Below the pieces are notes generated by a model. It was not told the DNA's origin. It did not search any database and worked only from the letters and a program-made list of their open reading frames with translations. Position numbers and translations under genes: made by a program. Shown here piece after piece: positions 1 through 8,009 of a stretch of 63,316 nt of DNA. Positions within the stretch are counted from its first letter, which is position 1. Each line of letters begins with the position of its first letter. Where the stretch lies: the NCBI GenBank assembly GCA_007121555.1, contig SKKH01000160.1:1-63316 (forward strand). Reading direction: 5' to 3'. The DNA is from Gemmatimonadota bacterium. GTDB taxonomy: Bacteria; Gemmatimonadota; Gemmatimonadetes; Longimicrobiales; Gaopeijiaceae.

Positions 1-1022
1 CCGGCCGGGATCCGATGGCGTTCCACGGCCTCCACGAGCCAGCTGCGTGCGTCGTCGTTCAGGATGGCATCGGGAGCACCGGCCGCCGCGGCCGCCAGGT
101 CCCGGAGCCAGAGCTCGAGGCCGAGGAACAGCTCGCGCAGCCCTCGGGCCCCCGAGGGTCGATACTGGAGGGCTCGGGCGAAGCGATGGGCCGCCCTGGG
201 GCTCAGGGCATCCCGGAGGAGGCGGAAGGAATCCCGCCGGAGCTCCTCCAGGGGACCGTCGTCGTCTCCGTCCGGGAGAAAGCCGAGTGCGCGTCCGATG
301 GAGCCGGAGGCGAGGCGGCTGGCCTTCAGCGCGGTCCCTTCGTCCACCTCGCGCTCCCGGCGAAGGAACTCGGCCACCTGTTGGGTGGGGAGGGCGGAGA
401 GGTAGAGCGACGAGGCCCGCGACCGGATGGTCGGCAGCAACCGCCCCGGCTCGGCCGAGGTGAGGAGGAACCAGGTGTGGGCGGGAGGTTCCTCGAGGAG
501 CTTGAGCAGGGCGTTGGCGGCCTCGGGGCTGGCGTCCTGCGCCACGAGTTCTTCAGCATCGGCGATGAGAAAGACCTGGCGTGACGACATGGACGGACGG
601 CTCGCCGCCCTCCGCCTGAGGTTCCTCACGGTGCCCAGGTGGAGCCCCAGTGGCTCGGTGGCGTGCACCGGCTGGAGGGGCTCGGCGCGGAACTCTTCGA
701 TCCTCTCCCTGCGGGCGTCCTCCAGGGCTTCGTCGTCCCGGTCGGGGCTTCCCCGGGAGCGCGGCTTCTTCACGGGAAAGAACCAGTGGAGGTCGGGATG
801 CTCGATCCGCACGGCCAGCCGGCAGCCCTGACATTGGTCGCACGGTCCTTCGGTACCGGCGGACTGGCAGAGGAGGAGCTGGCCGAGCCAGAGCCCGAAG
901 CGCTGCTTTCCCACCCCCTGGGGTCCGTGAAGGAGGAGCGCCTGGGGCAGCCGGCTCCGGGCCAGCGCTGCGCCGAGCGAACGTCGGGCCTCGCTGTGCC
1001 CTTCCAGGGGATGGAGGCTCAC
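1..1022 (-). CDS. holB: DNA polymerase III subunit delta-prime (partial, runs off window start)
   Basis: Clamp-loader subunit that helps load the sliding clamp onto primed DNA. At least 340 codons are visible and the C-terminus lies beyond base 1. A P-loop (GPQGVGKQ) is at about residues 33-40. It is followed by a Cys cluster (CDQCQGC preceded by another Cys) typical of the zinc module of DnaX and delta-prime proteins. Later come a sensor-like LLKLLEEPP stretch and a Sensor-2-like TIRSR. The GTG start at 1022 overlaps the stop of the EnvC-like gene (GTGA). DnaX shares the fold, but its long C-terminal tail would lie outside the window, and the short compact N-terminus fits HolB better. Family call is firm; exact paralogue is slightly less so. 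Confidence 0.85.
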   Translation of the reverse strand, partial: MSLHPLEGHSEARRSLGAALARSRLPQALLLHGPQGVGKQRFGLWLGQLLLCQSAGTEGPCDQCQGCRLAVRIEHPDLHWFFPVKKPRSRGSPDRDDEALEDARRERIEEFRAEPLQPVHATEPLGLHLGTVRNLRRRAASRPSMSSRQVFLIADAEELVAQDASPEAANALLKLLEEPPAHTWFLLTSAEPGRLLPTIRSRASSLYLSALPTQQVAEFLRREREVDEGTALKASRLASGSIGRALGFLPDGDDDGPLEELRRDSFRLLRDALSPRAAHRFARALQYRPSGARGLRELFLGLELWLRDLAAAAAGAPDAILNDDARSWLVEAVERHRIPA

Positions 1023-2308
1023 CGGTCCTCCCCTGCAGGCCGGAGCCAGTTGAGAGGGTCCTGGGCCTGCGGCGCCCCTCCACCCACCGGGGCCCGGATC
1101 TGGAATTCCATGTGGGGACCGTCGGAGGTGCCTCCCCCTCCCACCGTACCCACGACCTGTCCCGCCGAGACCCGACGCCCTTCGACGACCCCGACCTCCT
1201 CCAGGTAGAGATAGAGGGTGTAGAAGCCCTCACCGTGACTGAGGATCACCGTGGGTCCGTAGCCTTCGAAGGGGCCGGCCAGGACGACGGTTCCACCTCG
1301 AACGGCCTGTACCGGGGTCCCGAGGGGCGCCCGGATCCCCACCCCGTTCCACCGAAGCACCGTGCCATTGGGGCGCCGGTCCACTCCAAAGGAATAGGCC
1401 AGGTCCCCCTCCACGGGCCAGGCCAGTCCGCCCATGTCCTCGACCCCCATGGTGGTCACCGCAGGGCCTTCCCCGGCGGCGGCGGCCCGGCGTTCGGCCT
1501 CGAGGCGACGGCGCTCGAGATCCGAGACCAGCCCGGCCAGCCGGCCCTCCTGGGCCTCGAGCTGCTCGATCCGGGACGAGGCCTGGGTCTCACGGCTGCG
1601 AAACTGCTCCAGGGTCCGCTGGCGCTCGGCTTCCACCTGCCGAAGCTCGGACACCTCTCCGAGCTGCGCCTGACGAAGTCGGGTCAGCTCCGACAGGGAC
1701 TCCCGCATCTCCCTGGACTGGGCCTCGAGGGCGGCCTCCATCTCCCGGACCGCCTCCAGGAGCGATTCGTCGTATCGGGCGATCATCTGGAGGTAGCGAT
1801 AGCGGTTCAGCAGGTCGGTGAAGGACTCGGCCCCCAGAAGGACCTCCACGGTGTGCAGCGGTCCCCGGATGTAGATGCTGCGGAGGCGGTGGTTCAGGAG
1901 TGCCTGTCTCTCCAGGAGGTCCTCCCGGGTTCGGAGGAGCTCTCCGGTGATCTCCTCCACCCGGCTGGTGGTCGCCTCGACCTGGAAGTCGATCTCCCCC
2001 AGTACGGACCGGGAGGCGGAGAGCTGTTGTTCAATGTTGCGCAGTTCGCCGGAGACGTCGGCGACCCGGGAGCGAAGGCCCTGCATCTCGCTCTGGAGCC
2101 GACTGCGCTCCTCCCGGATCTCCTCCAGCCGCCGCTGACTCTCCAGGATCTCCCTCCGGAGTTCGTCGGGGCTGCCGGCCTGAGCGGCGGCGGGTGCTGC
2201 GTCGAGAAAGACGAAGAACGCGAGCACGAGAGAAAGGACGAGGCCGGGAATCCAGGATCCCTGGCTCCGTTCACCTGGGTGCGATCCGATCGGACCCTCA
2301 GAGGCCAC
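1019..2308 (-). CDS. EnvC-like murein hydrolase activator (coiled coil + degenerate LytM/M23 domain)
   Basis: A 429-aa exported protein: hydrophobic signal around residues 20-43 ending AAAQA, a long Glu/Arg-rich coiled coil over about 45-275, and a C-terminal LytM domain over about 293-429. Active M23 peptidases use HxxxD and HxH zinc ligands. Here the first motif reads WNGVGI (His and Asp missing) and the second YLYL (His missing); only one late His (PHMEF) remains. It should therefore not cleave peptidoglycan itself but, like EnvC, activate an amidase. It starts with GTG one base after the ftsX stop, in the order ftsE-ftsX-envC-like. This fits the known FtsEX-EnvC partnership in septal cell-wall splitting. 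The division role is inferred from fold and context. Confidence 0.85.
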   Translation of the reverse strand: MASEGPIGSHPGERSQGSWIPGLVLSLVLAFFVFLDAAPAAAQAGSPDELRREILESQRRLEEIREERSRLQSEMQGLRSRVADVSGELRNIEQQLSASRSVLGEIDFQVEATTSRVEEITGELLRTREDLLERQALLNHRLRSIYIRGPLHTVEVLLGAESFTDLLNRYRYLQMIARYDESLLEAVREMEAALEAQSREMRESLSELTRLRQAQLGEVSELRQVEAERQRTLEQFRSRETQASSRIEQLEAQEGRLAGLVSDLERRRLEAERRAAAAGEGPAVTTMGVEDMGGLAWPVEGDLAYSFGVDRRPNGTVLRWNGVGIRAPLGTPVQAVRGGTVVLAGPFEGYGPTVILSHGEGFYTLYLYLEEVGVVEGRRVSAGQVVGTVGGGGTSDGPHMEFQIRAPVGGGAPQAQDPLNWLRPAGEDR

Positions 2309-2309
2309 C

Positions 2310-3164
2310 TCACACCTCCCTGAGATACCGCCGGATGGCGAAGGCGCTGGCCACGAGGCCGAAGAGGCCTCCGGCGGCGATCCCCGCCACCATCCATTCC
2401 AGAGGAATCCACTCCAGGGGAAAGATAAGTCGGGAGACCGCCAGGTGGGAAACGTAGGTCAGGACCGCGGCCAGAATTCCTCCCAGCAATCCGGTCAGGG
2501 CTCCCTCGAGGAGGAAGGGACGGCGGATGAATCCATGCGTCGCTCCCACCAGCCGCATCACGTAGATCTCCTCTCGACGAGCAAAGAGGGCGATGCGGAT
2601 CGCCGTCGCGATGATCAGGGCCGCCACGACGCCGAAGGCAGTGCCCAGCACGGCGGTGGCGATGCCTCCCATGCGCCGGAGGAGGTGCAGGCGATCCACC
2701 CACTCCCGACCGAACCGGACGTCGTCCACGAAGGGATAGATCGTGGCCCGGTCGGCCACCCGAGCCACGGAGGCGGGTCCCCGGAAGCCGGGGCGGAGTT
2801 CGACCTCCACCGAGGCGGGCAGCGGGTTCACCTCCAGGTTCATGAAGAGTTCCTCGAACTCGGGGAGGTCTTCCCGGGCCTGGGCCAGGGCGTCGTCCTT
2901 GGAGAGATATCGAACGCCCAGCACCTCCTCCATCTCGAGGAGGTCCTCCTCCAGGAGTTGGAGTTCGGCCTCCATCACGTCGTCCCGGACGTAGACGACC
3001 ACCTCGACCCGCTCCTCCACCCGGGAGAGCGCCTCGTGGAGGTTGTAGGTGGCCACGGCGAAGAGGCCGACCACGAAGAGGGCCAGCGCCACCATGGCCG
3101 CCGAGAGAGCGGTCAGTAGTGGGGCCCGCCGGATGGCGGCCAGGGCTTCCCGTATTGCATGCAC
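2310..3164 (-). CDS. ftsX: Cell-division ABC transporter permease FtsX
   Basis: A 284-aa inner-membrane protein with the FtsX layout: a short cytoplasmic N-terminus, TM1 at about 16-39, a periplasmic domain of about 120 residues, then three TM segments in the last 120 residues with the REEIYVMRLVGAT loop typical of the FtsX/MacB permease family. FtsX passes the ATPase state of FtsE across the membrane to a periplasmic hydrolase activator. The gene starts with GTG two bases after the ftsE stop and is followed one base later by the EnvC-like gene, so all three are probably co-translated. Confidence 0.93.
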   Translation of the reverse strand: MHAIREALAAIRRAPLLTALSAAMVALALFVVGLFAVATYNLHEALSRVEERVEVVVYVRDDVMEAELQLLEEDLLEMEEVLGVRYLSKDDALAQAREDLPEFEELFMNLEVNPLPASVEVELRPGFRGPASVARVADRATIYPFVDDVRFGREWVDRLHLLRRMGGIATAVLGTAFGVVAALIIATAIRIALFARREEIYVMRLVGATHGFIRRPFLLEGALTGLLGGILAAVLTYVSHLAVSRLIFPLEWIPLEWMVAGIAAGGLFGLVASAFAIRRYLREV

Positions 3165-3166
3165 CG

Positions 3167-3853
3167 TCAGGCCCCCTCGACCGCCGGAGCCCGGGAGTCG
3201 TAGACCAGGCGACCCTCCGTGAGCTCCAGGACTCGGATGCCGGGATAGGCGCGGACCAGTTCCAGGTCGTGGGTCGCCATGAGCACGGTCATGCCCCGGG
3301 CGTTCAGATCTCGAAAGAGCTCCATGATGCCCCGGGAGGCACGCTCATCCAGGTTCCCGGTGGGTTCATCGGCCAGGAGCGCCAGGGGGTCGTTGGCCAG
3401 CGCACGGGCGATGGACACCCGCTGCTGCTCTCCTCCGGAGAGTTCGTGGACCTGAAGCCCCGATTTGACCGCCAGCCCCACCTGGGCCAGGAGCCGATTT
3501 CCCCGCGAGCTGAGCTCGCGCCGCGGGGTCCCGGTGACCTCGAGGGCGAAGGTCACGTTCTCGAGGGCGGTCCGCCCGGGAAGGAGGCGGAAGTCCTGGA
3601 AGATGTAGCTGACCCGCCGGCGGAGCTTCCACACCTCCCGATGACTGGTGTGCTTCGACGAGAACCCGCAGGCCACCACTTCTCCAGAGGTAGGGGTGTC
3701 GGCCTGATGGATCAGGCCGAGGGTGGTGGACTTTCCCGACCCCGAATGCCCAGTCAGAAAGGCGAACTCGCCCTTTTCCAGACGGAAGGAAACCCCGTCC
3801 AGGGCCTTGCCTCGTCCAGGATATTCCTTCGACACCTGGGAAAGCTGGATCAC
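3167..3853 (-). CDS. ftsE: Cell-division ATP-binding protein FtsE
   Basis: A 228-aa ABC ATPase. Walker A is GHSGSGKST, the signature motif is LSGGEQQR, Walker B with catalytic Glu is LLADEPTGNLD, and the switch His lies in MATHD. The protein begins MIQLSQVSKEYPG, as FtsE proteins do. It powers conformational change in FtsX and so controls the downstream EnvC-like activator. GTG start. A sigma70-like promoter (TTGACA, 18 bp, TAGATT) lies just upstream at 3915-3944, so ftsE may be transcribed separately from pdxA-surA. Confidence 0.94.
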   Translation of the reverse strand: MIQLSQVSKEYPGRGKALDGVSFRLEKGEFAFLTGHSGSGKSTTLGLIHQADTPTSGEVVACGFSSKHTSHREVWKLRRRVSYIFQDFRLLPGRTALENVTFALEVTGTPRRELSSRGNRLLAQVGLAVKSGLQVHELSGGEQQRVSIARALANDPLALLADEPTGNLDERASRGIMELFRDLNARGMTVLMATHDLELVRAYPGIRVLELTEGRLVYDSRAPAVEGA

Positions 3854-3914
3854 GGTGCTCCCTTCGGACGTCAGGGGTGGGGTTCAGGCGTACCTGAGCG
3901 GGGAAACAGCCCGA

Positions 3915-3944
3915 AATCTACCCGAAGGGTCGATGCGGTGTCAA
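3915..3944 (-). promoter_or_regulatory. Candidate sigma70-type promoter for ftsEX-envC
   Basis: On the minus strand TTGACA (3944-3939) is followed after an 18-bp spacer by TAGATT (3920-3915). The -35 box overlaps the pdxA stop codon. The -10 lies about 62 bp before the ftsE start. The match was found by eye. Confidence 0.5.
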
Positions 3945-4864
3945 AGCCCTGCCGCCAGCCGAAGGGCGGCCAGGGTCGAGCCCTGGTGGGCCCGGCCGGT
4001 CCCCACCAGGTCGAACGCCGTGCCGTGGTCCGGTGAGGTCCGGAGGAAGGGGAGGCCCAGCGTCACATTCACCCCGCGACCGAAGGCCAGGGTCTTGAAG
4101 ACCGCCATGCCCACGTCGTGGGTCGGAGAAACGACACCTTCCAGCTCGCCCTCTACGGCCTTCAGGAAGACGGTGTCTGCGGGAAGGGGCCCCCGTAGGT
4201 CCATTCCCTGGGCCCGCAGGGACTTTACGAGTGGGGACATGATCTCAGCCTCCTCATTTCCGAAGAGGCCCCCGTCCGAGGCGTGGGGGTTCAGGCCGCA
4301 CAGCCCGAGGGCCGGATTCGACAGCCCCCAGCGCTCCTGGAGCGTCTCGTGGAGGAGCCGAATCTGAGCCTCGAGGAGCTCCGTGGTGATCCGGTCCGGG
4401 ACCGCCCTCAGGGGGAGGTGGGTGGTGGCGAGGAGGATACGGAGGGGGAGGGGGCCCACCCGGGTGGTGCGGGCCACCATGAGCATGCCTACGGTGTCGG
4501 CGCCGGTGAGTTCCTGGAGGAACTCGGTCTGTCCGGGGTGCCGCACGCCCGCCTCGTGGAGGGCCGGCTTGTGGACCGGAGCTGTGACGAGCGCGCCTCC
4601 CGGGACGGAGGTCGCGAGCGAGACGCCCTCCCGGATGGCGTCGGCCGAGATCCGTCCTGCCGATCCCAACGAACCATCGAAGCGACCCACCGGACACCGC
4701 TCGACCCCCGCGGGCCACTCCCGGTCCAGCGCTCGGGCGTCCCCGAACAGGGTGATCCGGATCCCGGGCGCCTCGGCCTGAAGGAGGGGGAGAGACGACT
4801 GGAGGAGCTCGGCCCCGATCCCCCGGGGATCCCCGAGGGTCACGGCCAGAACCGGAGAACTCAC
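3941..4864 (-). CDS. pdxA: 4-hydroxythreonine-4-phosphate dehydrogenase PdxA (altered GHTE motif)
   Basis: A 307-aa PdxA-family NAD-dependent dehydrogenase of the DXP-dependent vitamin B6 pathway. Motifs seen: VTLGDPRGIGAE at the N-terminus, TAPVHK, CGLNPHASDGG with its metal-binding His, and SPTHDVGM plus SPDHGTAFDL near the C-terminus. The usual substrate-contact motif GHTE reads GQTE here, replacing a conserved His by Gln. That could mean altered activity or a PdxA2-like role. GTG start, overlapping the surA stop by 4 bp, so it is translationally coupled to the periplasmic chaperone. An analogous surA-pdxA arrangement occurs in enterobacteria. Confidence 0.88.
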   Translation of the reverse strand: MSSPVLAVTLGDPRGIGAELLQSSLPLLQAEAPGIRITLFGDARALDREWPAGVERCPVGRFDGSLGSAGRISADAIREGVSLATSVPGGALVTAPVHKPALHEAGVRHPGQTEFLQELTGADTVGMLMVARTTRVGPLPLRILLATTHLPLRAVPDRITTELLEAQIRLLHETLQERWGLSNPALGLCGLNPHASDGGLFGNEEAEIMSPLVKSLRAQGMDLRGPLPADTVFLKAVEGELEGVVSPTHDVGMAVFKTLAFGRGVNVTLGLPFLRTSPDHGTAFDLVGTGRAHQGSTLAALRLAAGL

Positions 4865-6207
4865 AGGCGAATGTCTACGTACGTTCGGTCCCTGAGGCGG
4901 GCCACGAGACGGTCTTCCAGCTTCTGCTCCTGGAGATTGGCCCGGATCTGTTCCCGGACGTCCTCGAAGGAGTACCGGCCGGCATCGCGGATCTCGTCCA
5001 TTCTGACGATGGCGAATACGTTCAGTCCCTGCCCCAGGGGAAACTCCACAGGACCCACCACCTCTCCCTCGGATGCCCCCTGAAGGGCCGAGGCCAGCGC
5101 CTGGGGAAACTGGCTCAACTGGTCCCGGGGTACGGTCACCGAATCGGGGAGGCCGAACCGAGCCGCCTCGGCCTCGAACTCCCGGAGCGGTGCCCCCTCC
5201 CGGACCAACTCCGCCACTTCCCGAGCCCGATCCCGGGCCCGCTCTTCGTCCGCCGGCGTGGGTTCGGCCGCCACCAGGATGTGATGGAGCTTCCGTTCGG
5301 CCCCTCGGACGCGTTCCACGCGAATGATGTGGGCGCCGAAGGGGGTTTCCACGATCCCGCTGGTCTGACCTTCCCGGAGACCGAAGGCGGCGTCTTCGAA
5401 CTCCTCCACCAGTCCGTCACCTCGACGGTACCATCCCAGCTCGCCTCCCTGCTGGCGGGATCCCGGATCGTCGGAGAACCGGCCGGCCAGGTCGGAGAAG
5501 CTCTCTCCGTCGCGGAGCCTCTCGAGGATCTCCTCGGCCTGCTCCCGGGCCGCCGCCCGGGCCGAGTCAGAGGCCTGGGGCTGGAGGAAGACCTGACGGA
5601 AGGTGAGGGTGGCGGGCCGCTCCCCGAAACGCTGCGACTCCCTCTCGAAGAACTCCCGGATCTCGGATTCCTCGACGATCACCGGACGGGCCCGGCGTCG
5701 TTGGTCCTGCATGAAGCGCTGGAGGAGGAGGCTCTGGCGGATCTCCTGGCGCATGCTGCTTCTGTACTGGGACATGCTCATCCCCATCTGCTCCACAGCC
5801 TCGCGGAGCTGGTCCTCCGAACCTCCGAAGCGACGGATCTGGTCTTCCCAGGCCTCCGCGAAGGTTTGTTCCACCTGGTCGTCGGATACGGCCACCAGGG
5901 TGTCGCGGGCCGCGGCCTGGAGGAGGACGAGCTGGTCCACCATGTCCTCCAGGACTTCGCGCTCCAGTCTGGCCATGGCCTGAGGGTCGTTCTCCGGCAC
6001 CTCCATGCCCTGGGCCTGGAAGCGGCCGATCTGCTCCATGATCTGGCTGTAGAGGACGATGGAATCGCCCACGACCGCGGCCACGCGGTCGACCAGGGCA
6101 TCGGAGCCGGGCTCGGCGCTGCCTGGAGCCAGCCCCACCTGACCCTGACCCATGGAGGGGACGAGGAGAAGGCCCGAGAGCAGTGCGATCGATGCGAAGG
6201 CGCGCAT
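4861..6207 (-). CDS. surA: SurA-type periplasmic chaperone / peptidyl-prolyl isomerase
   Basis: A 448-aa exported protein with a signal peptide (residues 1 to about 22) and an N-terminal SurA_N region beginning DRVAAVVGDSIVLYSQI. A complete parvulin domain lies at about 190-300 (LTFRQVFL, FSDDPGSRQQGGELGW, FGAHIIRVE). A second, weaker parvulin-like segment begins KLHHILVA. This matches the N-P1-P2-C layout of SurA, which escorts outer-membrane proteins to the BAM machine. ATG start at 6207, after an intergenic region holding a strong hairpin. It lies downstream of another parvulin gene on the same strand and is coupled to pdxA. Confidence 0.9.
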   Translation of the reverse strand: MRAFASIALLSGLLLVPSMGQGQVGLAPGSAEPGSDALVDRVAAVVGDSIVLYSQIMEQIGRFQAQGMEVPENDPQAMARLEREVLEDMVDQLVLLQAAARDTLVAVSDDQVEQTFAEAWEDQIRRFGGSEDQLREAVEQMGMSMSQYRSSMRQEIRQSLLLQRFMQDQRRRARPVIVEESEIREFFERESQRFGERPATLTFRQVFLQPQASDSARAAAREQAEEILERLRDGESFSDLAGRFSDDPGSRQQGGELGWYRRGDGLVEEFEDAAFGLREGQTSGIVETPFGAHIIRVERVRGAERKLHHILVAAEPTPADEERARDRAREVAELVREGAPLREFEAEAARFGLPDSVTVPRDQLSQFPQALASALQGASEGEVVGPVEFPLGQGLNVFAIVRMDEIRDAGRYSFEDVREQIRANLQEQKLEDRLVARLRDRTYVDIRL

Positions 6208-6232
6208 GAAATCCGTCGGTTCAGTGGGTACA

Positions 6233-6265
6233 GGCGACCGGGGAATGGGAATATCCCCGGTCGCC
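6233..6265 (-). other. 12-bp perfect hairpin in the surA leader
   Basis: GGCGACCGGGGA (6233-6244) pairs perfectly with 6254-6265 around a 9-base loop. It lies 25 bases upstream of the surA ATG. No T-run follows on either strand, so it does not look like an intrinsic terminator. It more likely folds in the surA 5' leader mRNA. Confidence 0.6.
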
Positions 6266-6371
6266 TTCCGCCATGGTCAGTGTGCCATTTTTAACCTGGA
6301 GAGCCATCCGGGGTTCCGGCAGACCGGCGCTCGCAACGGGGGCCATTCCAGGTCTTCTACAGCCCCTCAAC

Positions 6372-7853
6372 TCAGCCCTCGCCGTCCGGGTCCACCCCTC
6401 CCGGCTCCTCCAGTTCGAGCTGCTCGAGAAGGGCCTCAGGGTCCTCCATCTCCGGCGCACCGGGTTCCATGTCGGGATCTGCGCTCCGGATCTCCCCGAC
6501 CCGATCCGCGGTCCGTTCCATGTTCTCCATGGAGATCTGGACCCGGTACTGCTCCCGGAGGGCCAGGGCGAGCCCGCCCAGAGGATAGACGTCCTGCTCA
6601 CCCCGGACCAGGCGGGGCATGAGCTCGTCGATGGTCCGCTTGATGGCATCCTCGAGGGACTCGCCCTCCTGGGGACTGATGTTCGCCAGACCCAGAAGTT
6701 GAGCCAGCTCGCGGAAGCCCTCCCGGATCTCCGACTCGATCTCCTCACGCTGGCCCTCCGGGAGGGTGATGCCTCGACGTTCGGCTTCCTGCACCAGAAG
6801 TTCACCGCGGGCCAGGTTCCGGAGCATCGAGTCCAACTGGTCGTCGCTGGCCCCGGCGATCTGCTGCCGGAGCTGGGTGGGCTGATTCAGGAGAAACCAC
6901 CGGAATTCCCCCACGGTATAGCTCCCGCCGTCGAAGGTGACCAGATCGGCCCTCCGTTCTCTCTCCGAGAGCTCCAGATCGGCCGATTCGGCCATGGACC
7001 GAACCCGATCCAGCGCGTCGTCGGTCATCTGGATGTCCGCCGGCTCCTCGATCCCGGCCACGAAGATGGATTCGGCACGATTCATCCGTTCCATCTGAAG
7101 CTCCTGGCGGAGCTGCTCGCCCATTTCGTCGAGAGTGGGGGTCTCCCGGTCCTCGACCCGGATCACGTGGAACCCGAACTGGGTCTCCACCACATCGCTC
7201 ACCTCACCGGGCTGGAGGGCGAAGGCCGCCTCCTCGAAAGGTGGCACCATCTGGCCGCGCTGGAAGAAGTCCAGATCGCCGCCTCGCGCCGCGCTCCCAG
7301 GATCGTCGGAATACTCCTCGGCGAGGCCGCCGAAGTCCTCGCCTCCCCTCGCCCGATCCCGGAGTTCCTCGGCCAGGGCCCGGAGGGAGTCCACCTGCTC
7401 CCCGGCGAGATCGTTCTGGGTCGAGAGGAGGATATGCCGGGCCCGGACCCGCTCGCCCGGGCGGTCCCGCTCGAAGATCTCGGCCAGCTCTTCGTCGCTG
7501 ATCTCCTGGTCCTCGTCGATCACTTCGTCACGAAGCAGGAGAACGAGCTCCTGGTTGAGCTGCTGCCGGGTGACCGGCGAGAGGTCCAGCGCTGCCAGGG
7601 CTCCCTCCTGATTCACGACCAGAGCCAGGAGGGAGTAGTCGACCCAGAAGTCCGTCAGAGCCTCCACCACCGCCGCGTCCTGGGGCAGATCGGGAACCGG
7701 TGCGATGAGGTTGGCCGTCTGCTCCACGGTGAGCTCGAAGTCGGCGGCCCGGGCCAGGGTATCGCTTCCCAGCCCCGAGCCCCGATCTCCACAGGCGGCC
7801 AGCGCCAGGAGGGGAAGAAGCAGAAGGGGCGTGCTGTGGCGGGTGCGGCGCAT
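6372..7853 (-). CDS. Parvulin-type peptidyl-prolyl isomerase, lipoprotein
   Basis: A 493-aa protein starting MRRTRHST, with a lipoprotein signal peptide and lipobox LAAC (Cys21, next residue Gly). An N-terminal alpha-helical SurA/PrsA-like region is followed by one clear parvulin domain at about 150-250 ([35 protein letters not shown]), then a long helical Glu/Arg-rich C-terminal half. Expected role: membrane-anchored folding helper for exported proteins (PrsA/PpiD-like). I chose the ATG at 7853 because it gives the signal peptide and has GAGGA 8 bases upstream; in-frame ATGs further upstream lack this. It is followed by surA on the same strand. Confidence 0.85.
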   Translation of the reverse strand: MRRTRHSTPLLLLPLLALAACGDRGSGLGSDTLARAADFELTVEQTANLIAPVPDLPQDAAVVEALTDFWVDYSLLALVVNQEGALAALDLSPVTRQQLNQELVLLLRDEVIDEDQEISDEELAEIFERDRPGERVRARHILLSTQNDLAGEQVDSLRALAEELRDRARGGEDFGGLAEEYSDDPGSAARGGDLDFFQRGQMVPPFEEAAFALQPGEVSDVVETQFGFHVIRVEDRETPTLDEMGEQLRQELQMERMNRAESIFVAGIEEPADIQMTDDALDRVRSMAESADLELSERERRADLVTFDGGSYTVGEFRWFLLNQPTQLRQQIAGASDDQLDSMLRNLARGELLVQEAERRGITLPEGQREEIESEIREGFRELAQLLGLANISPQEGESLEDAIKRTIDELMPRLVRGEQDVYPLGGLALALREQYRVQISMENMERTADRVGEIRSADPDMEPGAPEMEDPEALLEQLELEEPGGVDPDGEG

Positions 7854-7867
7854 ACGGTGTCCTCGAG

Positions 7868-7897
7868 TATGTAGGGTCTTGATGGAAATCATGTGAA
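7868..7897 (-). promoter_or_regulatory. Candidate promoter of the parvulin lipoprotein gene
   Basis: On the minus strand TTCACA (7897-7892), an 18-bp spacer and TACATA (7873-7868) lie just upstream of the ATG at 7853. The -10 is only about 15 bases from the start codon, so the leader would be very short. Weak consensus, judged by eye. Confidence 0.3.
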
Positions 7898-7914
7898 AAC
7901 CCACGACGAAACGC

Positions 7915-7934
7915 CTCCCGGGGTGAGCCGGGAG
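7915..7934 (-). terminator. Possible terminator after mfd
   Basis: A 7-bp perfect stem (CTCCCGG / CCGGGAG) with a 6-base loop. On the minus strand it is followed by GCGTTTCGTCGTGGGTTTT. It lies 76 bases past the mfd stop and upstream of the parvulin lipoprotein gene. The U-tract is interrupted, so termination strength is doubtful. Confidence 0.4.
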
Positions 7935-8009
7935 ACTGCCCCCGCCGTGCGAGGGCCTCCTTCGAGTATGTCGACGCGGCCTCCGAACGTCCACCGGGGC
8001 CGGGGTCGT

